From assembly GCA_030035585.1 (NCBI GenBank), contig CM057465.1, forward strand, positions 5,431,501 through 5,495,500: a stretch of 64,000 nt of DNA. Reading direction: 5' to 3'. The translations under genes and the position numbers were made by a program. Of the stretch, positions 25,501 to 31,190 are shown piece by piece. This DNA is from Dugong dugon. Lineage: Eukaryota; Chordata; Mammalia; Sirenia; Dugongidae. A model generated the notes under the pieces. The model worked only from the letters and a program-made list of their open reading frames with translations, did not search any database and had not been told where the DNA came from. Each line of letters opens with the position of its first letter. The stretch's first letter is position 1.

Positions 25501-25830
25501 TAGGGGTGTCCTCTCCCCACGCCCCTCCTGGCTTACGTCCCTGGGAGCGAACAGGCCAGGCCTTCGGAACCGCCTCCAAGGGCCAATCTGAGGATATTTG
25601 GTTTCCAGCCTTGATGCTTCTTGCGCACTGGGGCTGAGGTTGGGGGAATGCGTCAGCCCAGCCCTCCAGCATACCAGGTGTCAGTAGTCAGGTGCTCGCC
25701 CACCCCTGCACTCCATGGAGCCCGGCTGTCCCCCTCCTCCCCCAGCACGGCTCCTCACTGACCCTCCCGGCTTCTTCCCATGAACAGAGGCAGTAACGAA
25801 ACTTCAATTTGAACCATCAGGAAACCATGA
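1257..25830 (+). CDS. CELSR1: CELSR1, cadherin EGF LAG seven-pass G-type receptor 1 (3' part, 13 exons)
   Basis: Spliced CDS of exons 1257-1383, 5182-5382, 15655-15829, 20418-20530, 20944-21023, 21454-21580, 22320-22445, 22744-22838, 23091-23194, 23932-24099, 24625-24804, 25019-25289 and 25821-25830. Every junction is GT/AG and reading phase is continuous, giving about 592 codons. CELSR1 is a plasma-membrane adhesion GPCR that acts in planar cell polarity through homophilic cadherin contacts with Frizzled and VANGL partners. This window encodes the GPS motif, seven TM helices and a serine/acid-rich cytoplasmic tail. The tail ends DSEKP, as I remember human CELSR1 ending, and loops and tail match CELSR1 better than CELSR2 or CELSR3. 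The cadherin, EGF and laminin-G part lies upstream of base 1. The tail is roughly 25 residues shorter than human in the 24625-24804 exon. It converges with TRMU downstream. Family assignment is firm; species-specific differences come from memory. Confidence 0.95.
2293..2471 (-). mobile_element. RTE 3'-tail fragment with 12-bp target-site duplication
   Basis: About 155 bp (2305-2459) of RTE-like 3' end sequence in minus orientation (gttgctgttagctgctgtgg and so on). It is flanked by perfect direct repeats agggcccagcat at 2293-2304 and 2460-2471. This is a 5'-truncated retrotransposition product or an RTE-tailed SINE. Confidence 0.8.
2490..3752 (+). mobile_element. AfroSINE split by an RTE insertion
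   Basis: The SINE head 2490-2582 (ggagccctggtgccacagtg through gtaaagatt) resumes at 3643-3752 (acaaagattacagcattgg through tttgttgttg). It is sense-oriented and interrupted by an RTE LINE fragment. The tRNA-derived head and the gagtcgg...tggttt tail identify the family. Confidence 0.85.
2583..3644 (-). mobile_element. RTE/BovB-like LINE, 5'-truncated (~1.06 kb)
   Basis: Minus strand; the 3' end is the (ttg)n on plus at 2583-2600. Degenerate reverse-transcriptase coding is visible ([40 protein letters not shown]). It is flanked by aaagatt at 2576-2582 and 3645-3651. Confidence 0.88.
4215..4855 (-). mobile_element. MaLR-type LTR fragment carrying an AfroSINE
   Basis: Plus-strand gctgctgtaacaaaaacacc at the left and ggacacaactcagtccataa at the right are the two ends of an LTR in reverse orientation, interrupted at about 4600-4797 by a SINE. 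There is no internal retroviral sequence. MLT/MST-like by memory; the exact subfamily is uncertain. Confidence 0.7.
4600..4797 (-). mobile_element. AfroSINE inside a MaLR LTR
   Basis: It reads gttaggtgccatcaagtcga, then actcatagcaacccc and ends ttaaccattgtgccaccagg on plus, so it is antisense. It is a long subfamily with an extra ctgtaatctttatgggagca block. Confidence 0.85.
5182..5382 (+). CDS. CELSR1: CELSR1 exon encoding TM1 and TM2
   Basis: Exactly 67 codons, phase 0 at both ends, with acceptor cag at 5179-5181 and donor gtaagg at 5383. It starts [11 protein letters not shown] hydrophobic TM1 ([20 protein letters not shown]) is followed by a basic intracellular loop ([13 protein letters not shown]). 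TM2 ([16 protein letters not shown]) and the extracellular start INQTENP follow. This is typical adhesion-GPCR order. Confidence 0.95.
6258..6433 (-). mobile_element. MaLR-type LTR end fragment
   Basis: It has gtgctgctataacagaaata and aatttatttctcttacag, the reverse complement of the LTR polyadenylation end. It stops abruptly at a palindrome starting at 6434. Confidence 0.65.
6434..6513. repeat. 80-bp near-perfect palindrome
   Basis: Arms 6434-6456 and 6491-6513 are perfectly complementary over 23 bp (gttcagctttggggttacac plus tgg). A second inner pair, cctgagggtgt and gcaccttcagg, extends the hairpin to about 40 bp per arm with a central partly unpaired bulge. It lies at the broken edge of an LTR fragment. 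Confidence 0.9.
6674..7351 (+). repeat. G-rich minisatellite, ~20-24 bp unit
   Basis: About 30 degenerate copies of gggtgtggtgggggctcata in a CELSR1 intron. The G-rich strand is the transcribed gene's sense strand. Unit length varies between about 18 and 25 bp. Confidence 0.92.
8996..9915 (+). mobile_element. AfroSINE split by a young L1 3' fragment
   Basis: The SINE head is at 8996-9098 (gaggagccctgagtggtgca) and its remainder at 9802-9915 (gtgatctacttctgaaaact, then ccatgagttgtaatcagctc). It is sense-oriented and interrupted by the element at 9099-9801. Confidence 0.82.
9099..9801 (+). mobile_element. Elephant-type L1 3' UTR copy with target-site duplication
   Basis: It contains ggggtcttaaaagcttgtga and ggccatcgaagatactccac, then gttgacatgtcgtggggttg, ending in an A-rich tail. 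gtgatctact occurs at both 9089-9098 and 9802-9811. Related copies lie at 40217-43310, 59990-60365 and 61570-62350. Assignment to the L1 3' UTR is from memory. Confidence 0.72.
10577..10769 (-). mobile_element. AfroSINE
   Basis: Plus reads gtgccgtcaagtctattcca ... ggcctttcagttagcagcca, so it is antisense. It interrupts L1 ORF2-like sequence. Confidence 0.85.
11601..11642 (+). repeat. (TG)n(AG)n microsatellite
   Basis: An uninterrupted TG run switches directly to AG in a CELSR1 intron. Confidence 0.95.
12415..12499 (+). repeat. GGAT-type tetranucleotide repeat
   Basis: Degenerate tggatggatgg repeats, about 85 bp. Confidence 0.9.
13918..14100 (+). mobile_element. AfroSINE
   Basis: Sense copy: gcaaacagctacgcactaga, then ggttagcagttcgaacccac, then catgagttggaatcaacttg. 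The tail is diverged. Confidence 0.82.
14940..15104 (-). mobile_element. AfroSINE with 11-bp target-site duplication
   Basis: Antisense copy (gagtcaattccgactcaccg ... ctgcaccaccagggctcc). The direct repeat aactcaatgca is at 14929-14939 and 15105-15115. Confidence 0.93.
15655..15829 (+). CDS. CELSR1: CELSR1 exon encoding TM3 and TM4
   Basis: Acceptor gccgcag ends at 15654 and donor gtgagt starts at 15830. It encodes [12 protein letters not shown], an [17 protein letters not shown] segment (TM3) and [14 protein letters not shown] (start of TM4). The TM3 cysteine expected to pair with ECL2 is present (FVC). It ends one base into a glycine codon completed by the next exon. Confidence 0.95.
16098..16430 (+). 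repeat. GGAT-type tetranucleotide array, ~330 bp
   Basis: Long degenerate ggatggatgg array with ggtg and gtatgtat variants, 270 bp after the TM3/TM4 exon of CELSR1. Confidence 0.93.
16640..16935 (-). mobile_element. MaLR-type LTR fragment
   Basis: It ends ggacacaattcaattcataa after caggggttaggacttcaaca, the 5' end of an LTR in reverse orientation. The preceding aataaggacaccactcac fits the same LTR class. Confidence 0.65.
17000..19480. other. CELSR1 intron, GC-rich unique sequence
   Basis: I see no exon, transposable element or tandem repeat that I can name in this stretch. Confidence 0.4.
19505..20113 (+). repeat. GT-rich compound microsatellite, ~600 bp
   Basis: Runs of (gt)n broken by regularly spaced gtgagcatg, gtaagcac and tctctg(t/g)g spacers. 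It ends 304 bp before a CELSR1 exon. Long His/Thr-rich open frames on the minus strand are a by-product. Confidence 0.95.
20418..20530 (+). CDS. CELSR1: CELSR1 exon encoding ECL2 and TM5 start
   Basis: Acceptor tgtccag ends at 20417 and donor gtgagt starts at 20531. Two bases complete a glycine codon, then [20 protein letters not shown] follows, containing the conserved FCWL of ECL2 that carries the disulfide cysteine. [14 protein letters not shown] then starts TM5. It lies 304 bp downstream of a GT-rich array. Confidence 0.95.
20944..21023 (+). CDS. CELSR1: CELSR1 exon encoding TM5 end and third intracellular loop
   Basis: Acceptor ccccag ends at 20943 and donor gtaagt starts at 21024. The peptide is [19 protein letters not shown] followed by YYERKGV, the end of TM5 and the basic third intracellular loop. 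It ends two bases into a codon (Thr) completed by the next exon. Confidence 0.95.
21250..21395. repeat. Two MIR-like cores, locally duplicated
   Basis: caaccccatgagg...ccccttttacagacaggga and caaccccatgaggggatcac...ttttacagacgaggaaactg occur 90 bp apart. The shared lead-in suggests a short tandem duplication. Confidence 0.6.
21454..21580 (+). CDS. CELSR1: CELSR1 exon encoding TM6 and TM7 start
   Basis: Acceptor ccccccag ends at 21453 and donor gtaggc starts at 21581. TM6 reads [20 protein letters not shown], including the TWLLG motif of adhesion GPCRs. The loop LLAVNRDS and TM7 ([14 protein letters not shown]) follow. It ends in phase 0. Confidence 0.95.
22075..22262 (+). repeat. 61-bp unit repeated three times
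   Basis: The units start with tcatggcctccacacatggg at 22075, 22136 and 22197. The three copies are almost identical; the third has tgctgcgg where the others have tgccgcgg. It lies 58 bp before the TM7/helix-8 exon. Confidence 0.95.
22320..22445 (+). CDS. CELSR1: CELSR1 exon encoding TM7 end and helix 8
   Basis: Exactly 42 codons, phase 0 to phase 0, with donor gtaggg at 22446. It encodes [20 protein letters not shown] (end of TM7 and the helix-8 region) and then [19 protein letters not shown]. It lies 58 bp after a triplicated 61-bp unit in the preceding intron. Confidence 0.95.
22744..22838 (+). CDS. CELSR1: CELSR1 cytoplasmic-tail exon
   Basis: Acceptor ccccag ends at 22743 and donor gtcagg starts at 22839. 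The peptide begins [20 protein letters not shown] and continues [11 protein letters not shown], which is collinear with the CELSR1 tail. It ends in phase 2. Confidence 0.93.
23091..23194 (+). CDS. CELSR1: CELSR1 cytoplasmic-tail exon
   Basis: Acceptor ctctctag ends at 23090 and donor gtacgg starts at 23195. It encodes [20 protein letters not shown] followed by [14 protein letters not shown]. Phase is consistent with both neighbours. Confidence 0.93.
23287..23823 (-). mobile_element. MaLR-type LTR carrying an AfroSINE
   Basis: Left end acagcaataccacagggggt, right end ggacacagttcagtccataa, reverse orientation. A SINE interrupts it at 23630-23762. It has the same organisation as 4215-4855. Confidence 0.7.
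23630..23762 (-). mobile_element. AfroSINE, 5'-truncated, inside an LTR
   Basis: It reads gctgccgtcaagtcaattcc ... gaactgctgaccttttgg, so it is antisense, and it lacks the tRNA-like head. A small internal duplication of attccaactcatagcg is present. Confidence 0.82.
23932..24099 (+). CDS. CELSR1: CELSR1 acidic/serine-rich tail exon
   Basis: Acceptor cctgcag ends at 23931 and donor gtgagc starts at 24100. It encodes [20 protein letters not shown] followed by [10 protein letters not shown]. This is the conserved Ser/Asp-rich block shared by CELSR tails, and a plausible phosphorylation region (inference). Confidence 0.94.
24625..24804 (+). CDS. CELSR1: CELSR1 cytoplasmic-tail exon, shorter than human
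   Basis: Acceptor gccttag ends at 24624 and donor gtgctg starts at 24805. It encodes [20 protein letters not shown] and, later, [20 protein letters not shown], ending PEQRKG across the junction. About 25 residues present in human CELSR1 between the VELH segment and PEQRKG appear to be absent here (from memory of the human protein). The exon is GC- and CpG-rich. Confidence 0.92.
25019..25289 (+). CDS. CELSR1: CELSR1 penultimate coding exon
   Basis: Acceptor ggcccag ends at 25018. It encodes [20 protein letters not shown] and, near the end, [20 protein letters not shown] then DS. The donor is GA/GTGAGT at 25289/25290. Without splicing the frame reads GAG TGA, giving a stop one codon earlier, so splicing of the last intron decides whether the protein ends DSE or DSEKP. 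Confidence 0.93.
25821..25830 (+). CDS. CELSR1: CELSR1 last exon, 10 coding bases and stop
   Basis: Acceptor aaccatcag ends at 25820. The exon starts GAAACCATGA, which joined to the GA from the previous exon reads Glu-Lys-Pro-stop. This matches the EKP terminus remembered for human CELSR1 and is the reason for choosing this acceptor over the upstream aacag at about 25785, which would give an unrelated C-terminus. Confidence 0.85.
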
Positions 25831-27056
25831 GGTGCGTCCGTCACCCCACACGGGTCTCTGTGCAGCACACCTTCAACCTCGGAGCCCAGGGGACACTGTC
25901 CTTCGAGTGAGGCAGGCCCTGCGTGTGGGCCCCCTGTAGTGGCAGCGCCAGGACCCTCCTCCACCCCTGGGGCTTGGACCCATCGGACCCCGTGACAAGT
26001 GCCAAAGGCCACAGGCTCAAGGAAGACGTGTCCTCAGATGCCACAGAGCCACCGTTGTGCCGCTGGCCCAGCCAGAAGCTCACAGCAGGGGCGCCAGCAG
26101 GCCAGGCTGACGCCCGCCAGCGTTCGGGGGCGCAGGGCAGACCGAGGACCGGAGGCCATCCGCCCGTGTGGGTGTCAGGCCCGCGGCAGTGGCCTCAGCA
26201 GCCCTCTGCAAAGGCACCACGTGTCCTGAACAGCTCTGCTGTGGTGAGCACGCGCAGATGCTCACAGATTCGTACGGGATGCTGGGACTGTGGAGACTGT
26301 GTGTTTTACGTCTGTACTGAGAGGTTGTGGGTCGATCCTCACGATTTTCCATGTAAGAAAGATTGCACAGTCGTCTTGGAGTTGGGCACGCACGAATGTA
26401 GCGGCGAGCATGCCAGCAAATCAGCAGCGTGAGGTGCATCCGGAGTCATCAGACTGAAGTCCCTGCTGTGACATCAGCAAGCGGCTGAGGAACTGCGGGC
26501 ATTCAGGGCAGCCTCCTGCGCTCAAGGCGAGTTTGTCAGTGTGTTTGCTCCTGGCTCCCAGCTGCCCGAGGGCTGTGGAGGACAACCCGGGGCTTAGGGC
26601 AGGGCCATGATTCACACACGGGGTGACTCGCCCTTTGCTGGTCCGCCCTCAGGCCTCCCTGGGGCCCTGTCCAGTCAATTCCTTTGTCCCTCTGCTCTCG
26701 TTCATGCGTTCCCAACTCTGACAGACGCCTGGGTCTCCCCAGGTGTCACAGTTCTTCCTGCCAACTTCTCAGCTCTCCTAGACGCCAAGGATCTCCAGGC
26801 AGGCTTAAGTCCCATCCGCGGGGTCTGGCCAATTACTTCGTTTTACATCAAATGGCCAATTGTGCAGAGGGACAAAACCAGAGCCACGCTTTTCAATGGT
26901 TACCACACTGCCTTGGAAATTCACACTGAGGACCAGCTGGGACTGTCCCACCGTGGGCACCAGCACGGCGTGGCCTGCAGGCTGTGGCATGGGGCCCAGA
27001 GTCGTTCAGACACATTCTATTTCAGTGTTGCCTTTGTTCCTCAAATGAGGTGTCCG

Positions 27057-27062
27057 AATAAA
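27057..27062 (+). terminator. Proximal polyadenylation signal, CELSR1
   Basis: AATAAA hexamer about 1.23 kb into the 3' UTR. It may give a shorter CELSR1 transcript; use is inferred. Confidence 0.5.
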
Positions 27063-27568
27063 CAGTCAGCACAGCTGATGCAAACACATGTACATTTCAT
27101 GTTTTATTCAGATGAAAATGCAAACGTTGTTGCCGAATGATTGCAGGAGAGGAAAAGCGTATCAGAACACGGCCTAATTTAACACTCAACACGAAGTGAA
27201 CCCGTCCCGAGGTCCTTGTGCCTGAGTGAATTACAAATGTGCCTTCCTGGGTGCGTGGTCTCTGTCAATGTTAACAACACCGAGGTGTTTTCTAAGTGAA
27301 AAGAGGGTTTTCCTACTTTTGGGTCTTCGAACACTCCACTTTGGTATGAACTAGACTCTGCCCCATGTTAGTGCTTCACTGGATCAGAACCATTACCAAA
27401 AAACAACTGTCGGTCTTGTTAAGAGAGAAAAAATTTAAACCTATTTTTATGACTTAAAACTTTATGAGAGAGATTAGACACTGGAGGTTTTGTTTTTCGT
27501 TTTAACAAATGTATATTTATTAATGTTCAAAACACTGGAATTACGGCATAAATGAGAAAAGAGTCTAC

Positions 27569-27574
27569 AATAAA
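27569..27574 (+). terminator. Distal polyadenylation signal, CELSR1
   Basis: AATAAA hexamer followed about 20 bp later by a GT-rich element (tgtacttgtgctgtgctgg). This is the best candidate for the end of the gene. Confidence 0.65.
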
Positions 27575-27689
27575 TTAAGATTTTTGAATTTGTACTTGTG
27601 CTGTGCTGGTTTTCCCCCCACTTCCCTGCCCCGCCCCCTTTCTAAGGCGCTGTGGGAGGGGCCATTTACAGGGTGCTGGCAGGACCCTT

Positions 27690-28350
27690 GTGGGATGCTG
27701 ATGACAGGCCCCGGAGAGCACTGTGCCAGAACATTCTGCTCATTCTTCTTCAGGCCCACCACAGCCTGTATGTGCAGGCCCTGTTTGGGGTTTCCTGAGC
27801 TACTTCAATCTGTGTATTTCTGTCTTTCACCAAATTTGGGAAGTATTTTGGCATTGTTTCTTCAAATATTTTTTTCTGCACCAATTTCTGTCTCCTTCTG
27901 AGACTCCAGTGGCATGAATGTTATTGTTCCAGGGGTCCCTGAGGTTTCTTCTTCTTCTTTCATACTTCTTTTTCTCTCTCCAGATTTCCTAACTTCTAGT
28001 GATTGATCAAGTTCACTGATTCCCCCTCTGTCAACTCCATTCTGCTACTGAGCCTATCCAGGAATTTTTTTGGTTCATGTATTGTGAATTTAAGTTCTAA
28101 AAATTTCCACTTAGTTCCTTCCTGTCATTTTTGTTTCTCTGCTGAGGACTTGTAGTTGTCCATTCATTTCAAGAGTATTTGCTTTTGCCTTATGGAACGT
28201 GGTTCTATCAGTTGCTTTACATTCTTCGTCACATAACTCTTTCATGACCCAGTTATTTTCTGCTTTGAATTTTTTGTTGTTATGTGTTTTCATTAATGGA
28301 AGGCATGCTGAATCAGGAGCATTTCTGAAATGTTATTATGAAATACGGAT
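27690..28350 (-). mobile_element. Old L1 ORF1-region fragment
   Basis: Reverse-oriented L1 text: cttcaccaaatttgggaagt, then gtttcttcaaatattttttt, then ctccttctgagactccagtg. These positions correspond to the ORF1 N-terminal half of old mammalian L1. It starts about 100 bp beyond the CELSR1 3' end. Confidence 0.65.
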
Positions 28351-28364
28351 TTTGATATATATTA

Positions 28365-28530
28365 TGTAGGGAACATATATCCCTCTGGACTCAGGTAGGC
28401 TTATGTGGGACACACTTGTCCCTGTGGACTCTTGGGGTAGGATTCTGTGGGACACACCTGTCACTCTGCACTCTGGGATAGGATTCTGTGGGATGCGTAT
28501 TTCCCCTGTACTCTCCTTCACCTTCTAGAT
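28365..28530 (+). repeat. ~50-bp tandem repeat, three copies
   Basis: tgtgggacacac and aggattctgtggga recur with an approximately 50-bp period, moderately diverged. Confidence 0.8.
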
Positions 28531-28626
28531 CCCTTGACGGTACATACAATGTGTGGTGCCTGAAAATGTGGTACTTGTGTGAACATGGAATCATCTCGAG
28601 AAATGCAACTTCCAAATAATGCAAAA

Positions 28627-28791
28627 CTAAAAAAAAAAAAAAACTCTTGCTGTCGAGTCTCTTCCAACTCATTGTGACCCTTTAGGACAGAGTAGAACTG
28701 CACCACAGGGTTTCCAAGGAGCAGCTGGTGGATTTGAACTGCCAACCTTTTGGTGAGCAGCCAAACTCTTAACCACTGCCCCACCAGGGCC
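28627..28791 (-). mobile_element. AfroSINE with 15-bp target-site duplication
   Basis: Antisense copy with A-run tail. The direct repeat ccaaataatgcaaaa is at 28612-28626 and 28792-28806. Confidence 0.95.
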
Positions 28792-29229
28792 CCAAATAAT
28801 GCAAAAGAACCCAGAAAAATACTTACAAGGTTTATCTTGATGTACAAAAGCCAAAAGAGACAAACGTTTTGCACAATCACAGCTCCAGGATGCACCACCT
28901 AATACAATACACTATAAAAACAGTAATTTGCAGCGCATACCATTTCTTTGGCTTCAAAGAGTTGTACAGGTCAGCATGTACTGTCAGTGTGAAAGCAGCT
29001 TCCCACTAAACCCGAGAGGTGGGAAATGTAGGTAGGTGCTGTGTGTGCCTCTGGTCATGAAAGAGAATTCAAATGTCTGGATCAGCTTGGGGCTGGAATC
29101 TGTTGTCTTTTCCCCTGAAACTTGATCACATTTTCTTGGTTCTTTGTATGTGGAGTAATTTCAGATAGAATCCTCAACCAATATTTTGGATATTATGAGA
29201 TGCTGGGCCCTGTTAAACGCCTCTGGCAA

Positions 29230-29580
29230 ATTTTTACTTACTAATTTATCTAATAGATTATTAAATAATTTTTAAGTTATCCATTATTGATAATCACAGT
29301 AATAAATAATTTAATAATTAGCGCTGAATACTTGGCTGATTAGTGATAATGAATAGTCAATTTTTAATTTATTAATAATCATTTTATCAATAATTCATTA
29401 CTTTATTAATCAATTTTTTTATTGATTAGTTGTATTTACAAATTTAATTTAAAATTACGTTAATTATAAACAATTTTGTTTTTTAAACATAACATTCAAA
29501 CAAACATATGGCACATAACTATTAAAACGTAATATTTAATTTTAATTGATTAAACAATTTTAGTTTTAAATATTTTTACT
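29230..29580. other. AT-rich island
   Basis: About 350 bp composed almost entirely of A and T (ttaaataatttttaagttat and so on) in an otherwise GC-rich intergenic region between the convergent genes. No ORF or named repeat is recognised. Confidence 0.8.
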
Positions 29581-30611
29581 AGGCAAGCCACCCCGTTAGA
29601 TTCCGACCACTAGCATCTATCTAGCAGTGGTTCCACTTTGTTTCCAGACTTCAGAGCCTTTGCTCTGCTGCATTGGGTCAGCCTGGGACTGGGGCAGCAG
29701 TTAATGGCAGAGTTCTGCTCGCAAAGCCTTTGCTGGCTGCTCTGGTCTGTTCCAGACATAAGAAGCCTGGAGGATGAGCTGGGGCTGTGTTAGTACTTAG
29801 GGGAAATTGAGAGGTCCATACCTCCAGTCTCTCAGGGATTTACCTCACATTTATCATCTCCCGGGGCCCCTTTGCTTGGTTCGTCTGTCCAGAAAGATGG
29901 GTTCTCTCAGAGTTTTAGTCACCTGCGACACTGTCTCACACGTCCACCCAGTTTGGGCCACTTCCAGGGACAAGCATGAGAGGAAAGAGAGAGAATAACA
30001 GGGTCCCCGCCCTCGTCTCTTGGAGTCCTTGCCCTGAGGCCTACTGTGTGGGTCCAGAGGTGGGGCCTCCCTCGGGTCAAATTTAGGAGAGAAAAAAAGA
30101 CCAGGAATATCCGCCACACACCCCAGGGTCATTTTTCAAGCTTTGGTGTCCTCCCCTGTCACTTTTCAGGGCTTTCAGTCATTGCTCTCTGGATTCAGAA
30201 TCGTCAGCTATAAAACTCTGAAGAGACCAGCTCTGAGGAAAGCTTGCCGCTTGCCCTTTATCTCCTCCTTGTGGCCAGGACCATGGCTGCCTGCCCCTTC
30301 ACTGCAGAATGGGGACGCAGCCCAAGTCCTGAGTGTCTAACTGTGCTGCCTGTGGCCTCCCGAGCCCGCGGGCTGGGGGCCACCTGAGGAGAGTTTCTGC
30401 CCTGCTGCTGGGCCTGGAGAAGCTGAGGTGGAAGCCAACCTGAGGAGGTGCCTGGTGGAAGTCCCAAGAGAGTAACCCCTGGCGTCCTGGGTGCCTGGGC
30501 TCATTCCCTCCCCAGCCCTCATCACACCTGGGACCTACGCAGGCTGAAGCTGCCTTCAGCCCTGACCCAGCGCGTTTCTAGATAAAATAGCCAACTCCTC
30601 AGGGTAACACA

Positions 30612-31190
30612 AGCCTGAGTTACCAGTTGATTCTGACTCATGGCGCCCACATGTGTGTCAAAGTAGACTTGTGCTCCATAGGGTTTTCAGCAGGGCTTCG
30701 AACTGGTTCAGAACAGTTCAGTAATTGATAACATAAATGAGAGCAGTGTATGTGTTGCATAGCAACCAAATCTGCTGCCTGTGGGATTTTGATGCCAACA
30801 GGGAAAAAACAGCTATGCCTGGCTCAAAGATTATGGCCAACTACGCCGCTTTGAATGTGTGTTGATCTCCACAGTCCTGCCAATAATCCAATCTCCCACG
30901 TCAGGCTCCTGAAACTTTTGGGATCCATTCTTTGAGTGGGGCACCACTATCTGCCTCCTACTGAGGTCAAAATCCCACAGCAACAGTTCTGGCTGCTATG
31001 CAACGCATACACTGCCCTCATTTACATTGGCAATTACTGAACCGTTCCAAGCAGGTTCGAAGCCCTGGTTTTCAGTGACTGAGTTCTCAGAAGTAGATGG
31101 CCAGGCCTGTCTTCTGAGGTGCCTCTGGGTGGACTTGAACCTCCAGCCTATCCATTAGCAGAGCACCGTTAACTGTGTTATGTCTGGGGA
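30612..31190 (-). mobile_element. AfroSINE split by a hAT-like palindromic element
   Basis: SINE pieces are 30612-30690 (gttaccagttgattctgact, gtgctccatagggttttcag) and 31076-31190 (tgactgagttctcagaagta, cctctgggtggacttgaacc). They are collinear once the 377-bp insert is removed. Confidence 0.82.
30691..31067. mobile_element. 377-bp palindromic hAT-like MITE
   Basis: It starts cagggcttcgaac and ends gttcgaagccctg, with long imperfect terminal inverted repeats (about 105 bp per arm, for example gttcagtaattg...gcagtgtatg). It is flanked by an 8-bp duplication gttttcag at 30683-30690 and 31068-31075. CAG...CTG ends and 8-bp duplications are the hAT signature. There is no transposase coding, so it is non-autonomous. 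Confidence 0.85.

Larger units (their letters stand above)
25831..27595 (+). other. CELSR1: CELSR1 3' UTR
   Basis: About 1.75 kb follows the stop, with no recognisable interspersed repeat before about 27600. A first AATAAA at 27057-27062 and a second AATAAA at 27569-27574, followed by a T/G-rich stretch, make two plausible polyadenylation sites. The exact cleavage site is inferred; 27595 is an estimate. Confidence 0.75.

Noticed and set aside
25786-25826. Alternative CELSR1 last-exon start after cccatgaacag
   Set aside because: Gives an unrelated C-terminus (EGSNETSI), while the acceptor at 25820 gives the family terminus EKP.
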